Assembly: GCF_007827595.1 (NCBI RefSeq)
Contig: NZ_VISR01000020.1
Span: forward strand, 1 to 64,000
Reading direction: 5' to 3'
Source: Streptomyces sp. BK340
GTDB taxonomy: Bacteria; Actinomycetota; Actinomycetes; Streptomycetales; Streptomycetaceae
DNA: 64,000 bases
Below are positions 50,601-58,442 of the stretch, piece after piece. The notes beneath the pieces were generated by a model, which was not told the DNA's origin, ran no database searches, and saw only the letters and a program-made list of their open reading frames with translations. Every line of letters starts with the position of its first letter. Positions within the stretch are counted from its first letter, which is position 1. A program made the position numbers and the translations under genes.

Positions 50601-51095
50601 GAGGACCCCTACCGGCTCGCTCCCGGCGTGCGCTGCGACTGGACCCGTTTCCTGCACCTCGTCGAACGCGCGCTGCCGCTGGGACCGTCCGGCCTGACCG
50701 ACTTGGAGAAGGCCCTGACTCTGGTGCGGGGCAAGCCGTTCGGCGGCCGGCCACTGCCATGGGCCGAGCCCCACCAGCAGGAAATGATCACGCGGATCAT
50801 CGATGTCGCCCACACCGTGGCCACCCACCGCACACCCGCAGGCCCCCACCACGACCTCAACGCCGCGCGCCAAGCCGTCGCGACCGGCCTCGAGACAGAC
50901 GAGACGGCAGAGCTGCTGTACCGGGACTGGATGCGTCTTGAGGCTGCACGCGGGAACCGCTCCGGCCTGCACACCGCCATCACCCGCATCCAGCACATCA
51001 ACCAGACATTGGACTGCTCACTCGAGACGGAGACCGAACAACTCATCAACCACCTGCTCAACAGTGCAGTGGAGCCAGGACAGGGCATTCTCTGA
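47622..51095 (+). CDS. LysM-BTAD membrane regulator, 1157 aa
   Basis: ATG 47622 (GAAGGA upstream) overlaps the TadG-like stop. The N-terminus has two to three membrane spans within about 1-130. Two LysM-like domains lie near residues 168-230 and 255-312 (HTYTVREARPAESLWSIAE, HVVTVHSGDFLSKIAEEE). A Pro/Ser linker and another span (about 445-465) follow. The C-terminal quarter (from about 910, RVLGPVEVTG) is a bacterial transcriptional activator domain. Cell-wall sensing on one side and a BTAD domain on the other are combined in one protein at the end of the pilus operon. Confidence 0.85.
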   Translation: MRTTHSPAAAARRTLSRLFKAGLSLLVLAAVVAGLPALLAWVTPVIWAYTHDDLTHLLDRQDTGAAFLLLLVAIGWIGWAQFTFCAVRELLAQLRGRTWHVPRGLGASQRAAALLIGSILVLLPTSSALASDAQAAPAPTAARVPGQAQAPQATDTRQSQASAASTPRAHTYTVREARPAESLWSIAERELGDGERWREIADLNEGRTMVDGTVFRANSFLQPGWQLQMPETAAAVGGVRTQLGDGAPAADDKGGHVVTVHSGDFLSKIAEEELGDGDEWPQLFAASQGRPQPHGLPEITDPDVIYAGQQVTVPGAQPDPPPRDRDPAEESGSQETTPPANQNPHGTQAPGDGTGNAPALAPSHTQAPAPRSSGPSAPSSRLAEQPGQDQSSPSEAASTTPEPSVSASASAASPSMSAEPSSSAGSSPAPKAPATAPASSPLNLRIVLGAGALLAAAVTGALALRRTLQRRRRKPGEKIAIASETSAAEAQLAAAAETGGAARLDVALRTLAHHVAQQEKEADTVLPPLRAARIGTRAVQVLPEDLAQEPVAPFTAGRGGWWVLPADAALLDEETARNVPAPYPGLVTIGNTETGDLLLLNLAALPALLLDGNPVHITEVCTSLALELGMSPWAAEVEVVTVGFGEDLPQLLPTARIAHVRQAAHALRHLSERLLEAHQMPETQHHPYLLLCASSLNEDTAWQFADVIDRAGAVPVTLIAPASTAAARFPEAEILNASLSEPQNLEHVGTDITVQRLEHSAYLQIATALKVSGQPSYPAEGPWQDVPDELDSVEQPEQVSLEDFAPATVATSIPSPAAATDVSGEVFPALLAASTDPSGLRLLSPAASSTRVDDDTGSDTDAAVPSAPASPTAADSINVAEAAESDDPGADAEEPAGPEAKECEGQGLHAPEIRVLGPVEVTGVDSTGHGPRMAQLAALLYFRPGRSADVLCADMDPLSPWSTSTLNARMQGLRSSLGSDSSGSLYVPRRKAGEDPYRLAPGVRCDWTRFLHLVERALPLGPSGLTDLEKALTLVRGKPFGGRPLPWAEPHQQEMITRIIDVAHTVATHRTPAGPHHDLNAARQAVATGLETDETAELLYRDWMRLEAARGNRSGLHTAITRIQHINQTLDCSLETETEQLINHLLNSAVEPGQGIL

Positions 51096-51147
51096 CACCC
51101 CATAGCACCGCCGAGAGCATGCGGCACATGGGCAGGGTCATCACCTG

Positions 51148-51630
51148 ATGCAGAAGGGGAGTACGAGTGGCCGCGCCATTGCAGCTGACTCGGATGCACC
51201 GCATCTCATCGGCGTGGTCGTTTCCGGTGCGTTGATCATCGCCGGCATCGGCTTCGCCGGTTCGTACGCGGCCGTCCGTGAGCTGGCCATCAAAAAGGGC
51301 TTCGGGAACTTCTCCTACGTCTTCCCGGTCGGTATCGACGCGGGCATCTGTGTCCTGCTCGCCCTCGACCTGCTGCTGACCTGGATCCGCACCCCCCTCC
51401 CGCTGCTGCGCCAGACGGCCTGGCTCCTGACGGCGGCGACCGTCGCCTTCAACGGCGCCGCAGCCTGGCCCAACCCGCTGGGCGTGGGCATGCACGCGGT
51501 GATCCCGATCCTGTTCGTCATCGCCGTCGAGGCGGCCCGGCACGCGATCGGCCGCATCGCCGACATCACCGCCGACAAGCACATGGAGACATCAAGGCGT
51601 GGGCGTACCAGGTCGAGCTTCTGCAGGTGA
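51148..51630 (+). CDS. DUF2637 membrane protein, C-terminally truncated, 160 aa
   Basis: The protein has four hydrophobic spans at about residues 20-40, 55-75, 85-105 and 110-128, in the pattern of DUF2637 proteins found on Streptomyces plasmids near spd-type spread genes. Normal members continue well past HAIGRIADITADKHME with a long cytosolic part. Here the sequence leaves the family at about residue 146 and stops 7 bp before the first CRISPR repeat. The array side probably replaced its 3' part. Confidence 0.75.
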   Translation: MQKGSTSGRAIAADSDAPHLIGVVVSGALIIAGIGFAGSYAAVRELAIKKGFGNFSYVFPVGIDAGICVLLALDLLLTWIRTPLPLLRQTAWLLTAATVAFNGAAAWPNPLGVGMHAVIPILFVIAVEAARHAIGRIADITADKHMETSRRGRTRSSFCR

Positions 51631-51637
51631 GCGCTTC

Positions 51638-52028
51638 GGGACCATCCCCGCGGGTGCGGGGAGCAGGTGTTGAGGCATCGCCAGGGGTCTCGGATCCTGG
51701 GACCATCCCCGCGGGTGCAGGGAGCAGCGCTCCCGCGCCTACGCTCCGAAGACCTGGGACCATCCCCGCGGGTGCGGGGAGCAGCTGCCCTTCCTGCCGA
51801 CGAACAGCATGATTTGGGGACCATCCCCGCGGGTGCGGGGAGCAGTTCTGGTTCAAGAGCACGGTGATGTAGGGCATGGGACCATCCCCGCGGGTGCGGG
51901 GAGCAGCGCAGGCTGAGCGCTTCTACCTCAACCGGATCGGGACCATCCCCGCGGGTGCGGGGAGCAGCGTTTCGCCGCTCATGCTGCTTCCTCCATCTGG
52001 GGACCATCCCCGCGGGTGCGGGGAGCAG
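51638..52028 (-). CRISPR. Type I-E CRISPR array, seven repeats, six spacers
   Basis: Seven 29-nt repeats start at 51638, 51699, 51756, 51817, 51878, 51939 and 52000, each GGGACCATCCCC..GGGGAGCAG. Repeat 2 has one change (GTGCAGG for GTGCGGG). Spacers are 32 nt, except spacer 2 with 28 nt. The complementary strand (CTGCTCCCCGC..GCGGGGATGGTCCC) is the usual I-E orientation, so the array runs leftward from a leader on its right. The variant repeat and short spacer are thus at the old, leader-distal end. Confidence 0.97.
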
Positions 52029-52130
52029 ACTCAGTGACCTGCGGGTTTATGACCGCAGGTCACGGAAATTGAGCACTTCCATGTAATCCGACATCTGCTG
52101 TAAATAAGGGCACATCAGGCGTCCAGCGGG
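52029..52130 (-). promoter_or_regulatory. CRISPR leader
   Basis: Next to repeat 7 is a stretch with more A/T than its surroundings (AAATTGAGCACTTCCATG, CTGTAAATAAGG). It contains a perfect 11-bp hairpin (GTGACCTGCGG 52034-52044 with CCGCAGGTCAC 52053-52063) 6 bp from the repeat. Position, composition and orientation fit a leader that drives leftward transcription and marks the spacer-integration end. Confidence 0.75.
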
Positions 52131-52493
52131 TCAGCGTTTACCGAAGCGGCGGCGCTTGGCCGCCTTGCTCCAACCCGACTGGGGTGGGGTCACCGAGGAG
52201 GAGGAGGCTCGGTCGTTGGGGCGGCGGATCAGGGTGAGGCCCTCGTGGTCGACGGGGTGCCAGGCGTGCTTATGGGTACAGAAGGTAAAGCCTTGCTCGT
52301 TGTTGGTGATGTGGGCAAGCAGAGCGCGACCCTGGCCAGAATACTGGCGGACCTCATCCCACAGTACGTCGCGGACACAGGCGGAGGGGCTGCCGATGAA
52401 GACGCCGGGCAAGATTTCGAGCAACCAGCGAGTGAGGAAGCCGCGCAGGCTATCGACGACAACCCGCGGCGCGGGCTCGCACTCCGCCAGGCG
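52131..52493 (-). pseudogene. cas2: cas2 (type I-E), 5'-truncated
   Basis: The minus frame reads LRGFLTRWLLEILPGVFIGS, then VRDVLWDEVRQYSGQGRALL, NNEQGFTFCTHKHAWHPVDH and EGLTLIRRP, which is the Cas2e protein almost to its end. Its normal start (the first 10-15 residues with the beta strand and catalytic-site Asp region) is absent: upstream the frame holds unrelated residues and a TAG at 52496. Only a TTG at 52424 could start it. cas1 and the Cascade genes that should lie to the right are missing. Confidence 0.85.
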
Positions 52494-52511
52494 CTACGTG
52501 AACTCACCGCC

Positions 52512-52691
52512 TCAGCGGGAAAACCGCATCAACCGCAATAGGTCAACGCCGCCGCCGTGCCGGTCGGCGTAGTCGGTGCAGCGCTCAAGCTCGGTGGCGA
52601 GGTGGACCAGGGCCTGATGGATGTCGGCGACGTCAGCGCGGCAGGCCGTGCCTGGCGCACCCGTCCGACGTTCCCTGCCCTGCGCGAGCAC
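52512..52691 (-). CDS. Small hypothetical ORF, 59 aa
   Basis: GTG 52691 follows GGAAGA closely. The product ends with a regular helix (ADIHQALVHLATELERC, HGGGVDLLRLMRF). It overlaps the 3' part of the HTH gene in another frame and may instead be the tail of a longer, disrupted gene. No family recognised. Confidence 0.3.
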   Translation of the reverse strand: MLAQGRERRTGAPGTACRADVADIHQALVHLATELERCTDYADRHGGGVDLLRLMRFSR

Positions 52692-52962
52692 TCTTCCGGG
52701 TGGTCAACAGGCTCGCTTTTCGGGGTCCACAGCCCCGACGTCGACGTATTCCATGTCGGTGAAGCAGACCTCTTCCTGTCCGGCTCCGGCCGTTCGGGCC
52801 GCCGCGCGTACGCATCGTGAGCAGGCGATGCACGAAACCGTAGGACCTGCCGCAGTCCTGCGCGAGGGTCCGGATCGAGGCACCCTTGTCGTATGACTTC
52901 TTCAAGTCGGCGCCCAGTTTCTCCCTGACAAGTCCCTTGAGCTGGGCGCGGCTTCGCATCAT
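52633..52962 (-). CDS. Small HTH protein, 109 aa
   Basis: ATG 52962 follows GGGAG at good spacing. Residues 3-60 match a small helix-turn-helix family common in Streptomyces (LVREKLGADLKKSYDKGAS followed by IRTLAQDCGRSYGFVHRLL), in which a degenerate linker ends in RGG. Family members usually stop near residue 70-80. Here the frame continues for 40 Arg-rich residues and could have lost its stop. Likely a DNA-binding regulator of the Cro/resolvase-HTH type. Confidence 0.6.
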   Translation of the reverse strand: MMRSRAQLKGLVREKLGADLKKSYDKGASIRTLAQDCGRSYGFVHRLLTMRTRGGPNGRSRTGRGLLHRHGIRRRRGCGPRKASLLTTRKSARAGQGTSDGCARHGLPR

Positions 52963-53239
52963 ATCGGCTCCCTGTCCGTCTCGTCGCAGACCGTGAACAG
53001 CCACTGCCGTACGCCGGGAGCGATGCCGGGCGGCTCACGGCCGGGTGGCGTCGATATCGCTGGCGTTGATCAACGCCGTCCTCAATTCCTCCAGCGCGGC
53101 CGGACGTCCGGGCTGTGGCAGGGCCGTCGCGGCGTCCAGCAGGGCGCGAGCGTGCCATCGTCCCGCCACGTCCCGACGGCGCGGGAGACCAGCAGGGCGT
53201 CCTGGCTGCCGGGGTGGGCGGCGGTCCAAGAAGGAACGC

Positions 53240-53353
53240 CAGGCCCTGCCCCGCCTGCAGGTGATCGCCATGACCGACTATGCCGCCGAACTCGACGAAC
53301 TCATTCAGAGCGTCACCGCGGACGGCAGCAAGGAAGGTACGAGGTCGGCGTGA
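53240..53353 (+). pseudogene. C-terminal remnant of a transposon recombinase
   Basis: LPRLQVIAMTDYAAELDELI followed by QSVTADGS ends at a TGA that overlaps the GTG of the next gene (GTGA). The coupling and the DYAAELDELI tail are what I would expect of the recombinase that precedes TnpC-like proteins in Tn554-like recombinase trios. The upstream sequence has lost coding character, so only the end of the gene survives. Confidence 0.45.
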
Positions 53354-53850
53354 ACGACGAGACACGGCTGCGTATCCGGCATACCTTCGACCGCCTCCCG
53401 GCCAGCGGAAGAGCGCTCACGGACATCGACCGCGGGCTGATGGAGGCGTTCGAGCGGCTGATGCACGGGCTGCCCGAGCTCACCGACGGCAAGATCACGG
53501 TCGTGAATCTGTGCACGGAGGCCGGTGTCTCCCGCGCGTCCTACTACCGCTCGCCGGTGGCGCAGGCGGTGAAGGAGATCCTGGAAGCGCCGCAGACCCG
53601 CCGACCGGAACCGGAGGAACTGCGAGCGGAGGTATCCCGGCTGAAGAAGGCGGAGCGTGAGCTTCGCAGCGAGCACGCTGCCGAGATTCGGGAGTTGAAG
53701 GACACCGTGGCCACCTACGCCAACCAGATCCAGGTCCTGGCCTTGCGCAACGCCGAACTGGAGACAGAGAACGCCCGTCTCCTTGAACGGCTGCGGCAGT
53801 GGGGGGACAACATCGCGGTCCTGCCGGCCCCGAGTCCTCCTTTGCCCTGA
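53350..53850 (+). CDS. TnpC/DUF6262-like coiled-coil transposon protein, 166 aa
   Basis: GTG 53350 overlaps the remnant's stop. An N-terminal HTH (GKITVVNLCTEAGVSRASYY, residues about 45-64) is followed by a long coiled coil from about 85 to 155 with regular Leu/Glu/Lys (LRAEVSRLKKAERELRSEHA). This layout is that of TnpC-type proteins that work with two tyrosine recombinases in transposon trios. The partner recombinases are missing, so the gene is probably stranded. Confidence 0.65.
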   Translation: MNDETRLRIRHTFDRLPASGRALTDIDRGLMEAFERLMHGLPELTDGKITVVNLCTEAGVSRASYYRSPVAQAVKEILEAPQTRRPEPEELRAEVSRLKKAERELRSEHAAEIRELKDTVATYANQIQVLALRNAELETENARLLERLRQWGDNIAVLPAPSPPLP

Positions 53851-54020
53851 CCGGGCGCGTCACCTGCCCGTTCGCGTGGCCTTCAGCGGTGTGACTAATG
53901 TGTCGCGCGACAGGCATATGCGGCCCGCCACGGGGGACCTGCTCCTCCCAGAACGACAGGGGCGGGCCTTTGACCTGGCAGAGCACGTTTCGGGCGAGTG
54001 GGTATGCGAGCTATCTGGTG

Positions 54021-55142
54021 ATGCGCGAGCTGGACGAGACGGCCGCTGGCGGCCCGATTGGGGCCCGCCTGGCCGCCTGGCGCCGCCGCCGGGGACTGAC
54101 CTGGGATGACCTTGCCTCCAACACCGGTCTGGAGCCCGATTACCTCGCCGGGCTGGAGGCAGGCCGGGAGTGGATGGACCGCCGCGGCCGACTGGCGGCG
54201 CTGGCCACAGCCTTGCGGCTGGATGTCGCGGACCTGACCGGTCAGCCCTACCCGCCACGCGGGGAGGAGCACGCGGCGGTGCGGGCGGTCGCCTTCCACC
54301 TGCGGCGCCGCCTGGTCCACCGACAAGCTGACACGGCCCCCGGCGTGCTGCTGGAAGACCTGGCGGAACGGACCCGGGCTGCCGCACGGGCCAATGCCGC
54401 GGGCGATGAGCACCATCTCGCGCTCGCGCTGCCGGAGCTGATCGAGGCGGCCGACCGCGCGATGGCCGCCGCTGCGGGGCCAGGGCGGGAGGAGGCGGTG
54501 CGGCTGCGCGTGGACGCGCATGTGCTGGGCGCCGGGCTGCTGCGTCGGCTGGGCTACAAGGACCTGGCGTGGATGCTGCTGCACCGGGCTCGTCCCGGCA
54601 CGCTCGAACCGCTGCCGGTGCTGGTCGAGGAGGTGCGGCTGCTGATCGATCTCGGCCTGCCGGAGTACGCGCTGGCCCGCGCCGAACGCGCCGAGGACGC
54701 CGGAGCCGACTGGCAACTGCCGGCGCTGGCCGCCGTCGCCCAGGCTATGGCCGGGCACCGCCCGGAGGCCGAACAACTCCTTGCCACCGCCGCCGAACGG
54801 GCCACCGACGCACGGGAGTCGTCCCTGGTGGTCGCAGCCCGCGCCGCTGTCGCCGCCGAGTACGGCGACGCGGGCGAGGCCGCCGACCACGCCCGCGCGG
54901 CGGACCAGGAAGCCCTCAGCAGCGCGGGCCGCTCCGGTCTGCTGCTGGTCGCCGCAGCGGCCGAGGCCCGCCAGGACCGCGCCGACCAGGCCGCCGCCCG
55001 GCTCGTCGAGGCCGAAGCTGTGGCACCGCTGCGGCTGCGGCTGGACCCCTTCGCCCGGGACCTGGTCGCCGCGCTCATTGACCGCACCACCGTTCAGGCC
55101 GCGGCGGTCCGGGATCTGGCCGAGCGGGCCGGGCTGCGGTGA
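54021..55142 (+). CDS. XRE regulator with TPR-like region, 373 aa
   Basis: ATG 54021 (GTG 54018 possible). Residues 10-70 form an XRE-type HTH (RLAAWRRRRGLTWDDLASNT, YLAGLEAGREWMDRRGRLAAL). The rest is helical with Ala/Arg-rich TPR-like repeats. Only 86 bp separate it from the similar gene at 55229, so the two look like an old duplication with divergence. Typical Streptomyces plasmid-borne regulator, target unknown. Confidence 0.78.
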   Translation: MRELDETAAGGPIGARLAAWRRRRGLTWDDLASNTGLEPDYLAGLEAGREWMDRRGRLAALATALRLDVADLTGQPYPPRGEEHAAVRAVAFHLRRRLVHRQADTAPGVLLEDLAERTRAAARANAAGDEHHLALALPELIEAADRAMAAAAGPGREEAVRLRVDAHVLGAGLLRRLGYKDLAWMLLHRARPGTLEPLPVLVEEVRLLIDLGLPEYALARAERAEDAGADWQLPALAAVAQAMAGHRPEAEQLLATAAERATDARESSLVVAARAAVAAEYGDAGEAADHARAADQEALSSAGRSGLLLVAAAAEARQDRADQAAARLVEAEAVAPLRLRLDPFARDLVAALIDRTTVQAAAVRDLAERAGLR

Positions 55143-55228
55143 TGCCGCTCGTCTTGGCGGGAAAGACCCCTGGGGGCGGCAGGCTCGCCCTACGCTACGG
55201 CTGAGGCACGGGAGTTGAGGCGGGGGCG

Positions 55229-56470
55229 ATGGACGAAGAGCAGGCCAGGCGGATCGGCGAGCGCCTGCGGTCGGCCCGCCGCCAGCGCGGGATGAGCCTG
55301 CGCAACCTCGCGGGCCTGGCCGGGGTGTCGGTCGGCTACCTGTCGATGGTGGAGAACGGCCGGCGGCTGCTGGATCGCTCCAGCCACATCACCGCCTTCG
55401 CCGAGGCCCTGCAGATCGCCCCGTCCGAGCTGACCGGCCAGCCCTTCGCCCCGGCAGACCCGCATGCGAGCGCGGCGCATGAGGCGATCCCAGCCCTGCG
55501 GCTGACGCTGATGGGGATCACCATGGCCACCCCGCCGGACCGCCGCCCGCCCCGGGTTCCGGCGGCGGTGCTGGCCGAGCGGGTGGAGAAGGCAAACCGG
55601 CTCTACCACGCGGCCGAATACGGCACCCTCGCCGCCGGGCTGCCCGCCCTGCTGTCCGACCTGCACGCCGCTGCCGAGGCCGCCATCGGTGCCGCCCGGC
55701 ACCCGTTGCTGAAGCTGCTGGCGGACGCCTACCACCCGGCCTGCACGCTGCTGCTGAAGAACCTCGGCTACACCGACCTGGCGTTCATCGCCGTCACCCG
55801 GGCGTCCGAAGCGATCGCGGAACTGGATGATCCGGTCTACTCCGCTCTCTCCGGCTTCTTCCACACCCATGTGCTGATGTCGGCCGGCAGCCCCACTCAG
55901 GCCCTGGCCCAGGCCACCGCCGCGGCCAACACCCTGGAAGCCCATCTGACGAGCCTGGCCGCGCACGCTCTGCTCGGCGAACTCCACCTGATCTCCGCCA
56001 CCTCGCTGACCCAGGACCGGCAACGGCCCGGGAAGGCCCGCGCCTCAGAAGTCCGCGGCCACCTCGCCGAGGCCGCGAACCTCGCCGGCCGCACCGGCGA
56101 GACGCGCGCCTGGCACCTGAACTTCGGCCCCACCAACGTCGGCATCCACAAGGTGAGCCTCAACACCGACCTGGGCCTGCACGGCGAGGCCGTCACCGCC
56201 GGGGACGGGGTACATCCCGAGGCCCTGGAACACGCTCCGGGGAGGCAGGCAGCCTTCCACGCCGATCTGGGCCGGTCCCTGTCCCATCTGCGCGGCCGGG
56301 AGGCCGATGCGGTCGCAGCCCTGCTGACCGCCGAACAGATCGCCCCCCAGCGCATCCACGCCAACGCGCCGGTGAGGAACACCGTCGAGTTCCTCACCGA
56401 CCGGCAGCTGCCCGCCCACACCGCCCGGGACCTGCTGGGCCTGGCCCACCGCATCGGCCTGCCACTCTGA
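55229..56470 (+). CDS. XRE regulator with TPR-like region, 413 aa
   Basis: ATG 55229. The HTH is near-canonical (RLRSARRQRGMSLRNLAGLA, VSVGYLSMVENGRRLLDRSS, residues 12-50), followed by an all-helical region to the end. The pairing with the gene at 54021 shows the shared phrase DLTGQP/ELTGQPF-PP after the HTH. TACGCT at 55192 is a possible -10. No ribosome binding site beyond GGCGGGGGC. Confidence 0.82.
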   Translation: MDEEQARRIGERLRSARRQRGMSLRNLAGLAGVSVGYLSMVENGRRLLDRSSHITAFAEALQIAPSELTGQPFAPADPHASAAHEAIPALRLTLMGITMATPPDRRPPRVPAAVLAERVEKANRLYHAAEYGTLAAGLPALLSDLHAAAEAAIGAARHPLLKLLADAYHPACTLLLKNLGYTDLAFIAVTRASEAIAELDDPVYSALSGFFHTHVLMSAGSPTQALAQATAAANTLEAHLTSLAAHALLGELHLISATSLTQDRQRPGKARASEVRGHLAEAANLAGRTGETRAWHLNFGPTNVGIHKVSLNTDLGLHGEAVTAGDGVHPEALEHAPGRQAAFHADLGRSLSHLRGREADAVAALLTAEQIAPQRIHANAPVRNTVEFLTDRQLPAHTARDLLGLAHRIGLPL

Positions 56471-56746
56471 CCGGCGGCGCCTCTTCGCCCGGCTGGGGAC
56501 ATAAGCCCGTACGCGTCACAGTCGTACGCGGCTGAGTACCTTCGCCCGTACACACCTCAGCGCGGAGTCCGTACGCGACGGAGCACGTTGCTTCGTACAC
56601 GAACGATCCGTGCGGCGGTGCTTCGTCGGCCCTGAACCGGTTCGGGGGTCCATGGGTTCACGACGGTGAACACCCCTGCGTGCCGGGGCCCTTACCTTCG
56701 GTCACGGTCCGGGCGGTTGCCGCCCGGAGAGAGGGTGAGCTGCGCG

Positions 56747-57172
56747 ATGTCCAGCACTGCGATGCACCACGACCTCCAGGTGATCTCCACGGCCGAGCAC
56801 GTCCCGCTGGCCCGGCGCGAGACCGTCAACGTCCTCGCGAGCTGGGGTATGTCCGAGCAGGTCGTGGACACCGCGTGCCTGATCATCAGCGAGCTCGTGA
56901 CCAACGTGGTGCGGCACGCGGCCGTGCTCTCGCCCACCGCCACGGTCACCTTCACCGTCGAGGACGAGGCCGAGCTGGTGCTGGCCGTCGCGGATGCCCA
57001 CCCGTTCAAGCCGAAGCCTCTGCCGGCTGCCCACGACTTTGGGGGCCGCGGCCTGTTCCTGGTCAACGCCCTGGTGAAGGAGGTCCATGGCCGGGCCGAG
57101 GTCGTCCCGGACCCGGCTACTGGCGGCAAGCGGATCGTCATCCGCCTGCCCCTGGTCCCCGTCCCCGCCTGA
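56747..57172 (+). CDS. HATPase anti-sigma-like protein, 141 aa
   Basis: ATG 56747 is preceded by GGAGAGAGGG. The single HATPase_c domain has the N-box ACLIISELVTNVVRHA, G1 VADAHP (the usual DxGxG is altered) and G2 DFGGRGLFLVNALVKEV. Third protein of this class in the window. Such proteins bind sigma or anti-sigma partners or act as orphan switches in Streptomyces. Confidence 0.85.
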   Translation: MSSTAMHHDLQVISTAEHVPLARRETVNVLASWGMSEQVVDTACLIISELVTNVVRHAAVLSPTATVTFTVEDEAELVLAVADAHPFKPKPLPAAHDFGGRGLFLVNALVKEVHGRAEVVPDPATGGKRIVIRLPLVPVPA

Positions 57173-57400
57173 TCCATCGCACTTCCGCGCAAAACCTCCG
57201 CAGGCGAACTCCCGTCACAAGAAAGGGACATGCTGATTCACCAACGCCGGTACTGACCTCGCCGGTGACCCTGGCGGCAGGCACGCCCCTGAGGCCCCAC
57301 GGCCCGACGAAACACACCCGCTGTCGGACCGCCTTCGGCGTCCGGACGACAGCAGCACCCGAACGACACCCCGAGAGTGCCAAGAGAGAAGGGGCTCCGC

Positions 57401-58303
57401 GTGTTCATCGACATCCCTAGCGAACTCGAAGCCGCTCTGATCGACCGTTTTCTCCCGCCCTGGGAGCTGGACGGTTCGTTCCTGGCGCGGTCCACCATGG
57501 AGGAGTACCGGACGGAGCTGACAGTCACGCCGCGGTTCGAGGAGACCGCCGCGACGCTGCACCACGCGCTGGCCGGGGAGGGTGACGGATACGCCGTGCT
57601 GCGCCTGGGGAACCTCGCCAAGGCGCTGGGGGTTGACGACGACCGGTTCCTGCGGCTGGCGACGGGCTTCGCGGCCGAGGTGGCTGTCCCCTTCTCGCCC
57701 TTCCCGCGCTGGCCCCTCTGGAAGGACATCGGGGTCAAGGTCGACAAGGACCCCGGGAAGTCCAGCGGCATCGGGTACAACGCCTTTCACATGGACCTGG
57801 TGAACGGAACCTTGCCCCCGGACTACACCACGCTCCTGTGCGTTCGCCCCGACCCGCTCGGCGGCGGCCCCAGCATCCTCTCCGACGCACACGCTGCGGT
57901 GGCGCGGCTGTCGGAGGACAGCCGCGCCCTGCTGGCTGAGTCGGCCTACCACTACGGGACCTTCTTCGACCTGTTCGGCGTGGGCGAGGAGTACAAGCCG
58001 TTCCCGATCTTGGATGGCTCCGACCCGGGCGAGGGGTTCGTCCGGTTCACCGCCAAAATGCTGGAGCGGTCCCAGCTCAGCCAGGCTCACGCCGACGCCG
58101 CCGGGGAGCTCGCCGAGGAGCTCGTCCGAGGGCAGGTCTCCTTCATGCTCCAGCCCGGGGACTACCTCATCGTGAATCAGCGCCGCTTCCTGCACGGCCG
58201 GGAGGCGCTCCACAGCGGTCAGGAGAACGTCCCGGTCGCCGACCGGCGGCTGCTCCTCCAGCTGTTCCTGCGTGCGAGGGCCGGCGACGGCTCGGCCGCG
58301 TAG
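57401..58303 (+). CDS. TauD-like Fe(II)/2-oxoglutarate dioxygenase, 300 aa
   Basis: GTG 57401 is chosen because AGAAGGGG (57386-57393) precedes it. The iron triad is visible: His130 and Asp132 in AFHMDL, distal His265 in RFLHGRE, and an Arg for 2-oxoglutarate in LLLQLFLR near 291. The family (TauD/clavaminate synthase-like) hydroxylates or desaturates small molecules and carrier-bound amino acids. It is the first gene of a rightward set broken by the leftward GT2. Substrate unknown. Confidence 0.82.
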   Translation: MFIDIPSELEAALIDRFLPPWELDGSFLARSTMEEYRTELTVTPRFEETAATLHHALAGEGDGYAVLRLGNLAKALGVDDDRFLRLATGFAAEVAVPFSPFPRWPLWKDIGVKVDKDPGKSSGIGYNAFHMDLVNGTLPPDYTTLLCVRPDPLGGGPSILSDAHAAVARLSEDSRALLAESAYHYGTFFDLFGVGEEYKPFPILDGSDPGEGFVRFTAKMLERSQLSQAHADAAGELAEELVRGQVSFMLQPGDYLIVNQRRFLHGREALHSGQENVPVADRRLLLQLFLRARAGDGSAA

Positions 58304-58442
58304 CCGGCGGACGGCACCGGTGACCCACCGAGTCCCACGCCCGGGTCCCGCCCCCGAGCACGCCGCACGGCCACGGGGCGGGACCCGGTCGGGCACCCCC
58401 GGAAACAGTCGCGCACCAGGCTCCCTGGGCCCGTGCGCGGAG

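Noticed and set aside
51315..52007. Minus-strand frame with repeated APRTRGDGP units
   Set aside because: The repeated peptide is the CRISPR repeat translated; it is not a repeat protein.
52529..53365. A cas1 or Cascade gene on the minus strand right of cas2
   Set aside because: The frame is Arg/Pro/Ser-rich noise and contains an HTH gene in another frame; no Cas motif was found.
54021..55142. XRE gene at 54021 as the antitoxin of a toxin-antitoxin pair
   Set aside because: The protein is too long and has a TPR-like region; the neighbour is another regulator, not a toxin.
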